This document shows, piece after piece, positions 1 through 11,494 of a stretch of 64,000 nt of DNA. The notes below the pieces were generated by a model. It saw only the letters and a program-made list of their open reading frames with translations. It was not told where the DNA came from and did no database searches. Within the stretch, counting starts at the first letter, position 1; each line of letters opens with the position of its first letter. Source of the DNA: Cristatella mucedo. Its lineage: Eukaryota; Bryozoa; Phylactolaemata; Cristatellidae. Where the stretch lies: assembly GCA_009760855.2 (NCBI GenBank), contig WPIO01000057.1, positions 1,519,501 through 1,583,500 of the forward strand, in the 5' to 3' direction. A program made the translations under genes and the position numbers.

Positions 1-149
1 GATGACTAGAGTTTCACACTCTCCCCAGATCGAGTTTGGACTAGCTGAGTTTGCTTATTAAAAAGCTGCCAGAGCGGTAGCAATCGCAATAAACTCGTGC
101 TTCACCTTCCGCAGGGATGGGAAAAGCTTGAATAAACAGAATTTACCTG

Positions 150-785
150 CGATTCTACAAGAGGGCATGCTGTACCGGCCTACTGGCATTTGATATCAGG
201 CACTCGCAGCCAGTGCCAAACCTTGCAGCTTGGATTGTCTGTCTTAAGCTTCGCGGCTGCCAAATCACACCACTTTTCGCCGATCTGCAGTGACTACCAG
301 TTTGTCAACAGATCGACCTTAAGGTTTTGTAGCTCACTTTAGGTCCTTTTATTCTTCGGCTCCATCCTATCTATCAGATCTACACATCCACACGAGCAAG
401 CACCGTACAACCGGCTTTTCGGAATTTAACTGTTTACCCATATGTCGGCGAAACCTCAAATCTTTTGGAGACCGTGCATTTAGTTCGTATGCTCCCAAAC
501 CTGCAACTCACTCCCGAATAGCATTACAACATCTCCTGGCTTGACCACATTCAAAAAGAACTTGAAAATCCATCAATTTAGGATAGAATTCAGTGGTTTC
601 CGCTGAGTCGTCCTTTATGTGTTTATGAGTGCTGGCACTGTGCATGCTGCCACTAACCACTTGCTTGCTGACCATGTGCATTCACCACTAACCATATAAT
701 TCATGTTGTTTAGCAAGCATGATACCACTCGCCATTCGGTCGCGTTTCCTTTACAGGAAATTTAAAGCTCCTAATAATCCTACTA
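150..785 (+). mobile_element. LINE family A, 3' fragment
   Basis: Decayed C-terminal reverse-transcriptase region (relics of the HITPLLADLHWLPVKQRI block) followed by the family A 3' end. 5' truncated. It meets the next copy tail to tail. Confidence 0.7.
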
Positions 786-787
786 AT

Positions 788-1003
788 AACAACAATGCAC
801 TTTATAACGTGCCCTCTGAGAACTCCATCTCTTTCTAGGCACTTCACGTTTGCTGGAAAGGAAAACGCGACTGAATGGTGAGTAATACAATGTCTGATAA
901 ACAACACGAATAACATAATTAGGGTTGACAAGCACAAGGTAAGCATGCAAGTCTGGTTAGTATCAGCATACACAGTGTCAGCACCCATAAGTACATGAAT
1001 GTA
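788..1003 (-). mobile_element. LINE family A, 3'-end fragment
   Basis: The 3' untranslated end only, with the terminal stem-loop at 809-842 (GTGCC paired to GGCAC). It is the inverted counterpart of the copy on its left and runs into an (ATGT)n stretch near 1000-1020. Confidence 0.75.
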
Positions 1004-1004
1004 T

Positions 1005-2937
1005 GTATGGATGTATGTATCTCCGCTTGTAACTCCGCAAAGTCATACAGACCACACGGGTGTTACGCAGGAGAGTTTTGTATAGCTCACGCACAGCCTA
1101 AGCGGCTCTCGGTACGCATTCGGTAGCCAACAGACTTCGTATCACGCAACAAAGAGAAAGTGGGAAGCATAGCAGAGTCAGGAAAGCAGCTGAGGTAGTG
1201 AGTGGCATGGCAGTAACAGCTCAGGACCACTGAAAAGGATGAGCCATAGTCGGCAGTAGGAGAGTAGTTGTCGTTGCGTAAGAATTGAGGAAGTGAGTTC
1301 CACAGTCTAGGACCTGCAGAGCTAAAGCTTCTGTCACCAACGGTCTTCCAGCCGAGGAAAGGAACAGCTAATGTATTGTCTACACAGGACCTGAGGGCGT
1401 AAACAGGATGAATTTGGTGCAGCAGTTCAGCTAGGTACTAAGGAGCCAAGCCGTGGCCGGCCTTGTGGGTCAGCGTAAGAACTTTGCTCTGGATCCATCG
1501 CTCAACCGGCATCCATCCTAGCTCTTTTAGCACAAAAGACACGTGCTCAAACCGCTGGGACTTGAAGACTAGCCTTGCGGCCATATTCATAGTCTGCTGC
1601 AGTGGCCAAATAGCTTTCTTTGGCAGCCCAGTTAATAAGGAATGGCAATGATCAAGTCGAGAAAGAACTAAGGAGGTAGTTGAATTGTCTACAACCAACT
1701 GTGGGAGACAGCTCCTAATCTTGGATAGAGATCGGACGTGATGGTTAGCTCTAGAAGCAGTCTTCTGGATGAAGCTTTTAAAATTGAGGCAGTTGTCGAA
1801 AATGAAACCTAAAGTTCAAGCATGTGGTGATGGTCGCACAATAGCATCACTTATTAGAAGAGGAAAGCCTTGTAATCCAGCCTCAGGCTTAGGGTGTCCT
1901 ATAAGCAGCAGTTTGGTTTTATCATAATAAAAATCAGGAAGCTTTCCGTTATCTAGGATCGAATATCGGCAAGGCTAGCATTCAGCGTCTTAGTTGCTGC
2001 AGCAGATTCCGACGGTTTGAATGACAAATACAACTGAGTATCATCAGCAAGATAGAAGTGATATCCTATTTCATGGGCCTTAATCACTTTTCCCAGAGGT
2101 TGTGTATGAATGGAGAACAGTAGGGGGCTGAGTATGGACCCTTGAGGGATTCCACAGGTGACCCATCTTGTCTGTGGCACGACACGGATTGAAATCGATC
2201 AGACAAGTGTGACTTAAACCACGCCAGTGCTTCGTCTGCCAGAACAATCGTTGTTCTCAATCGTTCAAGCAGAACCTCGTGATGAATGGTGTCGAAGGCA
2301 GCAGACAGATCTAGCAGAGGTAGGGCAGTGACATTCCCGTCGTCGTTGCCACGTAGAATGTCAATGTTAAGACGGAGCAGAGCAGTTTCAGTGGATAGCG
2401 GGCTCTTGAACCCTGATTGAAATGTTTCGGACATTCCATTATTTTCAATATGTTTAACCAGCTGCTTAGCAACAATTTTTTCAAGAATCTTTCATAAACA
2501 AGGAACAAGGGAAACTGGGCGATAGTTTGCAAGGACCGCTTTGTCTATTCCAGGCTGTTTGGGAATGGGTTTAAGATTGCCGATTTGAAGGACTTGGGGA
2601 CGACCCCTTCTCCCAAAAAACATTAAAAATCTTGATTAAGGCCCCAGGGCTAAGTTGGTCTGCTAGTGAAGACAACAGAGATGAGGGTGTAGGGTCTTCA
2701 GGAGACGAGCTCATTTTGCTAGACCTTATTAAGGTAACCGCATCGCAGGCAGAAACCTCGAAGAACCTTTTAAGGAAGGTCACAGGTTGTGGAACCGCGA
2801 TTGGTTTAATCGGAGGGGGTTTAATGAAGTCACGAATGTGCACAATTGTTTCAGTAAAGAAGGCTGAAAACTTTTCGGCTGAGCCCTCAATGTCTGGGGA
2901 GTCAGACTTTACAGAATTTTTCCAGTACATTTTTTAC
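1005..2937 (-). mobile_element. LINE family B, 5'-truncated copy
   Basis: Minus-strand reverse-transcriptase relics in order from 2930 to 1438: linker (KPPPIKPIAVPQPVTFL), palm (DLSAAFDTIHHEVLLERL), active-site region with an extra residue (YLADDTQLYLSF), then the C-terminal block (SRLDHCHSLLTGLPKKA, MNMAARLVFKSQRFEHVS). Stops and frame changes separate the pieces, so it is a dead copy. Its left end shows the family B 3' end. At 2938 it is cut off by the tail of a family A copy. Confidence 0.85.
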
Positions 2938-4616
2938 TATAATAATAATAATAGTAATAATAATAATAATGCACTTGATAAAGCGCCCTCAGAAAACTTA
3001 ATCTCTTTCTAGGGGCTTTACATTTGCTGCAAAGGGAAATGCAATTGAATAGTAAGTAAAATCACGCTTGAAAAACCAACAAAGTGAATAATACGGTTAG
3101 GGGTAACATGCACAGGCTCAGCATGCAAATGTGGTTAGTGACAGCATGCACATACTATCTTATAAATCTGGTTAGTGTCCGACTGGCTTGAATTCAGCTT
3201 TCTAATGAAACAAAAAGCCAGAGTTGTTTTAAGCTTGTGGGTGTAAACTCAAAGGAAGTCTTTGAAATTGACTAGATCTGAATCAGACCCCGATTTCTTG
3301 AAGGACGACTTACAGGGACCAACTAAATGCTGTCCTAAATAGGTGTGTTTTTCAGTTCTTTTTCAATGTGGTCAAGTCAGGGGATGTTCTGACGCAAGTT
3401 GGGAGGGAGTTCCAGGCTTTTTGAGCATACGAACTAGATGCACGGTCTCCATAGGATTTGTGGTTTGTACGAAGTATCGGTAAACTGTTGGATTAAAAAA
3501 GCCGGCGGTACGAGTCGTGGCCGAGTGGGACAGTAGATCTGACAGAAACCTGGAGCCGAGGAATGACGTGAAGTAAATGCGAGCGAAAAAACTTTGCAGT
3601 TGATCCGTTGCTTGACTGGTAGCCAGTGCAGGTCGGCGAGAAGTGGTGTGACGTGGCAACTGCTAAGCTCACTACACACAACCAGAGCTGTGGAGCTGTG
3701 CACCGGCTGCAGTCGCCTGATTGCACGTGCCGGTAGGCCAGCAACCTGTGAGCTACAGAAGTTTAATCGGGATTTATCAAATGCATGGACCAACTTAGAC
3801 GTGGTATCCTTATTTGAACAAGCCCGAATTGTAGAAATGTAATGTAGCTGAAAGTAGTCAGACTTGATAGTGGAGCTGATGTAGTTGCCTAATGAGAGGT
3901 CACTTTGGACCTTGATACCTAGATTTCGAGCTGATTCAACCGGAGATATGATGACAAAGCCAAATATGAGCGTCAGCCTTTCCAATCTCTAAATCATGCT
4001 GGGTTTTCCCATAACTAGTTAGTTAGTTTTATCGTCATATAGGTTAAGAAAGTGCACTGCCATCCATGTGACGATGTCATCAATACATGCAGCGAGTGAG
4101 TTGAGAGAATTGGAGGTGCTCGAAGTCTGGGAGGGATTAAAGCATGGGTACAACTGAATGTCATCCGCACTGAAGTGAAAGCCTAGATTGTGCTTGGCAA
4201 TCACATCAGCAAGAGGGAGAGTACTAATCATGAATAGAACCGGACCTAGTATGGACCCGTGCGGTACCCCATATTTAAGAGGCTCCTAGGATGACCTTTA
4301 TACATTCACGTCAATACTCTGGAGTCTCCCACTGTGATAGGACCTGAACCATTGTAGAGCAGTGCCAGTGATGCCCAGGCGAGATGAGAGAGGCTCTAGA
4401 AGAACTTTGTAATCGATGGTATCAAAAGCTGCCGAAAGATCGAGAAAAACAAGCAGAGATACTCTATTCATGTATGCATTCCTAAGTAGGTCGTTGTACA
4501 CCCTAAGCAATGCTGATCCTGTGGAGTGATTAGCTCTAAAACCAGAGTGGAACTTACTAGCGAGGTTGGAAGCTTCAGTATATGAGTTAAGCTGGTCCGC
4601 CACGACCCGTTCCAGT
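2938..4616 (-). mobile_element. LINE family A, 5'-truncated copy
   Basis: (AAT)n tail at 2938-2970 and stem-loop at 2980-3019. The reverse-transcriptase relics are the C-terminal block (LPARAIRRLQ), the active site (FHFSADDIQLYPCF at about 4165) and the palm (LDLSAAFDTIDYKVLLEPL at 4298-4603). It is broken by several frame changes. Its 5' boundary at 4616 abuts another A tail. Confidence 0.85.
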
Positions 4617-5010
4617 AATAATAATAATATTGCACTTGATAAAGCGCCCTCAGAGAACTTAATCTCTTTCTAGGCGCTTTACATTTGCTGCAAAGTGATA
4701 CGCAATAGAATAGTAAGTAAAATCATGCTTGAAAAACAAACAAAATGAATAACATGGTTAGGGGTTACATGCACTGGGTCAGCATGCAAATGTGGTTAGT
4801 GGCAGCATGAACAGTGTCAGCACGCATAAGCACATCGAGGACGAATCACAAGGACCCACTAAATGCTGTCCTAAATAGGTATGTTTTTAAGTTTCTTTTA
4901 AATGTGGTCAGGTCAGGGGATGTTCTGATGCAGGTCGGGAGGGAGTTCCAGGCTGTGGGAGCATACGAGCTAAATGCACGGTCTCCAAAGGATTTAAGGT
5001 GTCTTTGATA
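4617..5010 (-). mobile_element. LINE family A, 3'-end fragment
   Basis: (AAT)n tail at 4617-4630, perfect stem-loop at 4641-4680, then untranslated 3' sequence up to the conserved stretch around the GGAGACCGTGCAT motif (minus strand). Confidence 0.8.
4641..4680 (-). other. Conserved 3'-terminal stem-loop of LINE family A (reference copy)
   Basis: AAAGCGCC pairs perfectly with GGCGCTTT across a 24-nt loop that has its own AGAGA/TCTCT inner stem. The same layout with the same loop length occurs at 2980-3019, 6714-6753, 9287-9326 and 58871-58910. It lies next to the ATT tail, where LINE reverse transcriptases are known to bind their RNA. Confidence 0.7.
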
Positions 5011-5034
5011 GGAATGGTTGAAAAGAGATTGGCG

Positions 5035-5098
5035 TAAAAAGAGATTGAGATCTCTGAGAGGGCCTTATCAGTTGTATTAGTATTGTTATTATTATTGA
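5035..5098 (+). mobile_element. LINE family A, short 3' end
   Basis: Terminal 3' sequence only (GAGATTGAGATCTCTGAGAG, decayed CGCTTTATCA equivalent, ATT-rich tail), on the strand opposite to its left neighbour. Confidence 0.6.
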
Positions 5099-5099
5099 G

Positions 5100-6244
5100 C
5101 TGTCAGCACTACCTACCGTGCAACTCAAAGCTGACTACATACTCAATGCTTTAAAATGAACTTTATTTAACAGGATATTCTCTTTTTGGGGTAGCTTATT
5201 AAATACCATTTTTGCTTGCAGTTTTAATTGGAGTCTTAGAGAATGCTATGCTTAGCTGTCGGTGGTGGGATGAGCTCACCAGGTCAGTCCTCCAATGCCA
5301 ATTCTTTGCTTTTCATAATTTATAACATGTCAAAGCTACTTGTAAGTCACGATTCGAAAAAAATATTTATTGTCTTGAGACTGATGAGATTTGGCATCGT
5401 TTTAATTAAAGAAATGTGTTCCAGCCAGGCATGATATTGCTAAGAGTAAGAGTCAGCTGAAAAGGATTTTGTACAGTGTTTTAGTACTCCATACTGAGTG
5501 ATCGGGTTTCGAAGAGCACTTGCGATATCAAGAGCCGTTTTGAGTGCATTGGAAAAGCTGTTATACTAACGAGTCTCGCAAAAGCTGATCGCTAGTAGCT
5601 TCTGCTAATGAAAGAGTCACAAGTCAAGGCGGCCTACATTATAAAGTTAAAATGACTTCCAAGAAGGCTTCATTAGCTGCTCTAAATAGCTTTAAGCCAT
5701 CAAAAAAGATTTAGTACGATGCGGCAGCACTGTGAAACAATTAAGTAGCCGAATTTCTAATCACAAAGTAAACTATTATTTTTTATAATGACAAGTGTTT
5801 CGTATTTCATAAAAAGAACTTAATATCAACCAAACGCTGATGAAAATAATAAGAAATATGGATTAGTGAATGCAAACTTATCGAGGATGCACACAAGTAA
5901 ACTGTATCATTATTTGGTGAGAATGGACAACCTAGCATGAAGTTACTTCAAGCAAAGGTTTTGTAGGTATTCAAACCAGTAAATGCGATAGCTCAAGCCC
6001 TCATGTGACATTTTAAAGTAAGCTATGAGCCTGAATGACAATTTTGAAACAGATTAGATGCGTCAAAGGAAGCCGGGGAAGCTCAGCCAAAAGAAATTGG
6101 CATTATTTACCTGGATCATTACGTTAATTAATCTTGCATTAGTTTGATATTATACAGATAAGCAATTTGAGTAATTGAGTTTCTACCTGACGAGTAAGAG
6201 TAGATACTTTGACTTTAGAATTGTTGGAATCACATTGGGATAGC
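5100..6244. other. No gene recognised
   Basis: AT-rich unique-looking DNA without long frames, splice-bounded conserved peptides or clear repeats. Confidence 0.5.
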
Positions 6245-6290
6245 TAATAATAATAATAATAATGGTGCACTTGATAGCTGCAGTATCACA
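6245..6290 (-). mobile_element. LINE family A tail remnant
   Basis: (AAT)n followed by GGTGCACTTGATA, the start of the family A 3' end on the minus strand; the rest is missing. Confidence 0.5.
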
Positions 6291-6689
6291 AATGATTGAC
6301 GTAGGTGAATTGTTCTAATGGTAGTTCAAAAATGTTTAATTTTTATGATGCTTAATTAATGAAGGTAAGCCTACATGATGGGTTGTAATTGTACGAATAT
6401 AATTAAAATCATCAGAAGAACGAGATTATTTGACGATGTCAGGGCGTAAAACTGGCTGAATCAATTTCTAGGGTTTATTCTTTGATTAACAATTACCATT
6501 CCTATTCCTCTTTCTGATTTCTAAATTAAAGGTGATATTCACTTTTGTATCCATGACTATTGTAGGCTGCTTAAGCAATTCTTCTGATTGGTGTCAACTT
6601 ACATCTTGATCCCGCAAAACTATGCCCCCGACTATCTGAAAAAGTAACGTTTTGATAAATACTAACTAGCCATAGTTTATGATAACAAT
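6291..6689. other. No gene recognised
   Basis: Nothing recognised between two family A tails. Confidence 0.5.
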
Positions 6690-7565
6690 AATTATAGGAA
6701 TAGCACGCTTAATAAAGTTCCCTCAAAGAACTCAATCTCTTTCTAGGCGCTTTAAATTTGCTACAAGAAAACAGGATCAGATGGATAGTGGTAACATGTT
6801 CGATAAACAACTAGAATAACATGTTTAGGGGTGAGAAGCACAGGGTCAGCATGAGAGTGTGGTTTGTGAAAGCATGCACAGTGTCAGCACGCATAAGCAC
6901 ATCAAGGACGAACCACAGGGACCCATTTAATGATATGATATATAGGTGGATTTTTAAGATGAGTTCGTACTGGAAATCGGTAATAATTTCAAGGCTTTGG
7001 GAGCAAACAAACTAAAGGTGCGGTCTGCGAACGATTTGAGGTTTGAACGAGGTATAACTAAACAGATTCCGAAAAGCGGACGGTGCCAAGCTTAGCTTAG
7101 TGGGACAGTAGATCTAATAGGTTGGCTGGAGTTAAAGGATAAAAAAATCTAAAAGTGAGTAACAAAACCTTAAAGTTGATCCGTTACTTGACTGGTGGCA
7201 AGTGCAGGTCGGCTAGAAGTGGTGTGATGTGACAAATGAGAAGCTTAAGACAGACAAGCCTAGCTGCAGAGTTTTGAACCAGCTATAAGTGCCTGATTGA
7301 GCATGCTGGTAGACCAGGAAGCTGTGAGTTGCAGAAGTCAGGACGGCATGTCACAAATGCATGGACCAAATTAGTTGTGCTATCCATGTCTGGACATCCC
7401 GAATTCTAGAAATGTTATGTAGCTGAGAGTAGGCACTTGATTGTAGAGTTTATGTGGTCGTCTAACGAAAGGTCACTTTGGATCACGACACACAGATTTT
7501 GTTCAGAATTAACAGGAGATATGCTGACGTAGTCGATTTTAAGCTTCAGCCTTTCCAATCGGATG
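6690..7565 (-). mobile_element. LINE family A, 3' copy
   Basis: Stem-loop at 6714-6753 with a decayed left arm, then the 3' region and the C-terminal reverse-transcriptase block, ending near the codons for the QKLERLKLKI region. No frame is intact. Confidence 0.8.
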
Positions 7566-7569
7566 ATAA

Positions 7570-8640
7570 GACACAATTAAATGCGTAAAGAAAAACTCGT
7601 TATATACTGAGGAGCAAGTGAAACCTTGTGAAAATTTAGAAGGTTCTTGGTGTTTTCACAATGAACTGTGCACCACGGCAGAAAAATACAGAATACAACT
7701 TAGAAATCCAAAATGGAATTTTTATACTTATGATCGTCAAAAACATAAAATACACTCTTAATATTTGACTTGTAGTTTTTAATAATGAAAGGATATTCCA
7801 CTCTTTCGTTCCTCGCGAGTAAAGGTAATGCTCGAGATACGAGTTATTTATTTATTTTTCATTTATACAGGTTCAATTAAGTTATTTAGTTGCTTGAATG
7901 AAAAGTCATTGCTTGAAGTATAATTGTAGTATTACGTAGTTAGGTTAAAAAATCAAAGAAATATTTAAGTGCTATAGCCTTCGAACATAAATGCAATTAA
8001 AATATTCCCATAAAAACCTCCAATTAGTTTAAAAGTAAAATCATTGTGAAGTAGGGCCATTAATAGTAATATATTCACTTCCTTAGGGGATCAAGCAAGC
8101 CATTTTCTGGGTACACTAATGTGTTTAATATTAAGCCAGAATTCCATAGCAAAATAAATCGGCAGTGGGAAGACGGGAGATCAGTAGGATATTCCCCCCT
8201 TAGAAGGGTGCAGTGACCTGCACTATCCCATATTTTTACACAGGCAATTCTCAACATCTATGCAATGTTGTGTGCGTTCATCTTGATTCACTACCACCTA
8301 GTTAATGATCAATGTATATTTTCATTGGGCAATAACATTTTTCACTATGTTTGCCGAAACCAAATTCTATGGATCTATTTATCTACGTACATATTACACT
8401 AGTCTGCCCCTTAGAAAGAGGCTCCGGCTCCACCTCGAGATGGGAGTAAATTTTTTATTTCGAGCAGTGCATTTTTGCCTGTTGTGAGCCATTGCCCACA
8501 TTCCATCTTATTTGCTTATTTTGGGCACCATTCGCTCTCATTAATGTAGAATCAGGTATTGCTGGCAGGGCCAATCGTGCATACTTGACAACGCGCTCCG
8601 TGGCCGTTGGAACTCGTGACCACAACACAATAATTTTCAG
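7570..8640. other. No gene recognised
   Basis: AT-rich DNA. Short open frames exist on both strands but match nothing known to me. Confidence 0.5.
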
Positions 8641-8644
8641 TAGA

Positions 8645-9360
8645 GTTTCAGTCGAGTCCTAAATCTAATTCAGCTTGTAAGCAGTTACATCCCGTCACAA
8701 GTTCTCTAATTAATCTATTGTAGGTTCTCCAGAATATGCAACGTGGTGCTCACAGATTGTCCTAATCTCTGCAGCCAAGCTCGATCCTCTTAAGTCTTGC
8801 TGTTATTCAATTTAATCCCTTCCTACCTACCTAAACTAGCTGTCAAAATGCAGCGTATTGACGTGAGGATTTTGTCACTCACTTACAATCTTTTCTTAGA
8901 ACGACTCCCGATAAGGCCTAGCATATTAACACCGGCTCGTCTCACTTCTCACTTCCAGTCAACTAGATTTGCCTTCGATCCACCTATATATGATCGAAAA
9001 CCATGCCTTTACAAAATACTTTGTGATTGGCTGAAATTAGCCACTCCCTTGCTTAACTATATTCTTGACTTAATGACAATTCAAAGCAAGCTAAATCGCA
9101 GCGTTTCTTCTCAGTCTTTCTAGGTTCATGTGAGTTGCTACAAGAGTGCTCATTTATGCAACAAATGTGCATGATATCGTTACAATATTGGCAAGCATGT
9201 CACCTAAAACCATGTTATTCATTTTGTTTGTGTATCAAGCATGATATTACTCACCATTCAATTGAATTTTCCTTTGCAGCAAATGTAAAGTGCCTAGAGA
9301 GAGATTGGGTTCTCTGAGGGCGCTTTATCAAGTGCGTTATTATTATTATTATTATTAAAT
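8645..9360 (+). mobile_element. LINE family A, diverged 3' copy
   Basis: A decayed C-terminal reverse-transcriptase region (8797-9123 reads as a chance-length frame over it), then the family A 3' end with stem-loop at 9287-9326 and (ATT)n tail to about 9356. One of the most diverged copies in its coding part, yet the 3' end is well kept. Confidence 0.65.
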
Positions 9361-9361
9361 G

Positions 9362-9844
9362 TATTTTTGTCTTGGCAGAATTATAGGAATGCATTGTTAA
9401 TACCACTCCAATAAACATTTACCCAAACCATCTACCGTGGGTCACGTACTAACTTCCCGTACGTAATTACATTTACACTTTGAGGGATTTGAATAATAAG
9501 AGCAATAATTGTCACAGCAACCCCACACAATGGAATCTCATTCTCGGCACTTTGCAGAGGTTATGTAAACATCAATATTAAACAATTGATTGTGATTAAA
9601 TAAACTTCCTTAATTGCCATACTTATCCTGCTGACACAATAAAATAAAGTCATCTACCAGCGACGACTATGCAGTCGCACACGTTTACCAAAATGTAGCC
9701 TAGCACGATTTCTGATATCAAGTGGGTTGGCTGTGGTGTGCACACACAAAGTAGTACGGGTAGCTGGTGAGCTCTAGTAATCTCTCAAAAATCGTTCCGA
9801 TTCTCTGTGGGGCCAGGTTGATTGGTCAACTGAAGTAGGTCTAC
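9362..9844. other. No gene recognised
   Basis: No supported feature between two family A copies. Confidence 0.5.
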
Positions 9845-10530
9845 GGTGATTCTGTAACTCGCTGCTTGCTGGCCTACCGGCATGTGCAATCTGGCGATTA
9901 CAGCTTGTGCAAAACTACAGCTAGGCTTGTCTGTCACAAGCCTTGCAGTTGCCACTTCACAGCACTTCTCGCCGACCTGCACTGGCTACCAGTCAAGCAA
10001 CGGATCAACTTTAAGGTTTTGTCGCTCACTTTTAGGACACTTCATTCTTTGGCTCCACCCTATCTCTCTGGTCTACTTCCCCACCCGGCCTAGCATCGTA
10101 CCACCCGCTTTTCGGAATCCAACAGTTAACCTCTACCATGTGCAAACCTCAAATCAAATGGAGACCGTGCATGTAGTTCGTATGCTCCCAAAGCCGGGAA
10201 CTGCCTCCCGACTTGCATTAGAACATCCCCTGACTTGACCACATTTAAAAAGGTTTTTAAAACATACATATTTAGGACAGAATTCAGTGGGTCCCTGTGA
10301 TTCGTCATTAATGTGCTTATGCGTGCTGATACTGTGCATGCTGACACTAACCACTTTTGCATGCTGACCCTGTGCATGTCACTCCTAACCAAGTTGTTGA
10401 TGTTGCTTATCAAGCATGATATCGTGCGCAATTCAATCACGGTTCACTTTGCAACAAATGTACAGCACCTAGGAAGAGGTTTAGGTCTCTGAGGGCGTTT
10501 ATCAAGTGCATTATTATTATTATTACTAAT
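9845..10530 (+). mobile_element. LINE family A, 3' copy
   Basis: Begins in the block for LLAGLPACAI, continues through the HFTALLADLHWLPVKQRINF reading (9950-10010) and the 3' region to an (ATT)n tail at 10510-10528. Frames are broken. Confidence 0.85.
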
Positions 10531-10849
10531 CATACCATCCACGTCGGTGGCTATATTCTAGATCTCGTGATCACTCAGGATGTCCTCACCACTGACCTTG
10601 TGGTGAGCCCACTGACCCTTTCAGACCATTTTTCGGTCTCGCTTACTGTTCCTGCTCCATTGTAGGCACAGGGTAATGTCGAACTTGTCAAACGACGTAA
10701 CTTACAAAGCATTCACATCGACACATTTTTGAAATCTGTTTGTGATGCAGGTCTTCTAGCTCTGCAATCGGAATTGACTGGCAGCCTCGATACCCTCACT
10801 GATGCGATGAACGTGACACTCACGAGTGCTCTTGACAAGCATGCTCCCT

Positions 10850-11079
10850 TTCGCTCTATCCGTGTTCAAAGTCGTGGAGATTCCTTTTAATTTACATAAA
10901 AACTCCCTTAAGATGTGCCGGGTTAAGCACAGGCTAGAACGTCGTTTCAAAAAATCGGGGTCTGAGGCAGATCTAGTTAATTTTATATATCCCGTTCGCT
11001 CTATCCGTGTTCAAAGTCGTCGAGATTCCTCTCAATTTACAAACAACTCCCAAAGATGCCTTGGGTTAAGTGCATGTTA
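10850..11079 (+). repeat. 145-bp tandem duplication inside LINE family B
   Basis: TTCGCTCTATCCGTGTTCAA recurs at 10850 and 10995 and the following sequence aligns (AACTCCC, TGGGTTAAGC-like, GGGGTCTGA-like). The second unit is split by the element at 11080-11494 and resumes after it. Confidence 0.75.
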
Positions 11080-11494
11080 TGTTACTGTGTCTCCTGATGC
11101 AGCAGCACTAGTTGAGTCTCATTGAGACACGAAGACCCGAGCGGAAGAACCTGAGAGGTGAATGAGACTGTCGTCTTTATTTCCCCAGTGGGTAAATATA
11201 TGAGCTAGGGGCTGACTCACCACAGATTAGGGAGTGCATCCACCGTGAGCCACCATGGTGGGCCACAAGCCCACATCAAAGGCCTCAACGAGGCAACCAC
11301 CCAACCACTCAATGAGAGCAGGGCACACACCAGAGGCTGAGAAGCAACAGGCGCACACAACATCCCTTCCTCATAGAATGTAAAAAAATTACATAGTCCG
11401 CCAGCCTGACGGGGGGGGGGGGGCTCTCGCGGCCCGAAGCTCAACTTCCTCAGAGGGCGGTAGAGAGAATGGTTCACAAAGTAGCACAGTAACA
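11080..11494 (-). mobile_element. Solo-LTR-like insertion
   Basis: 415 bp. It starts TGTTACTGTG and ends CACAGTAACA on the plus strand (perfect inverted termini with TG...CA ends). It is more GC-rich than its surroundings and has a G run at 11410-11421. On the minus strand AATAAA occurs about 110 nt before the 3' end, as in an LTR polyadenylation region. CATG beside both ends looks like a short target duplication of the LINE B sequence. A terminal-inverted-repeat DNA element is the alternative. No coding capacity. Confidence 0.55.

Noticed and set aside
8797-9123. 108-codon plus-strand frame as a host gene
   Set aside because: It lies between a LINE A-like start and LINE A 3' end, with spacing and nucleotide similarity to the C-terminal block.
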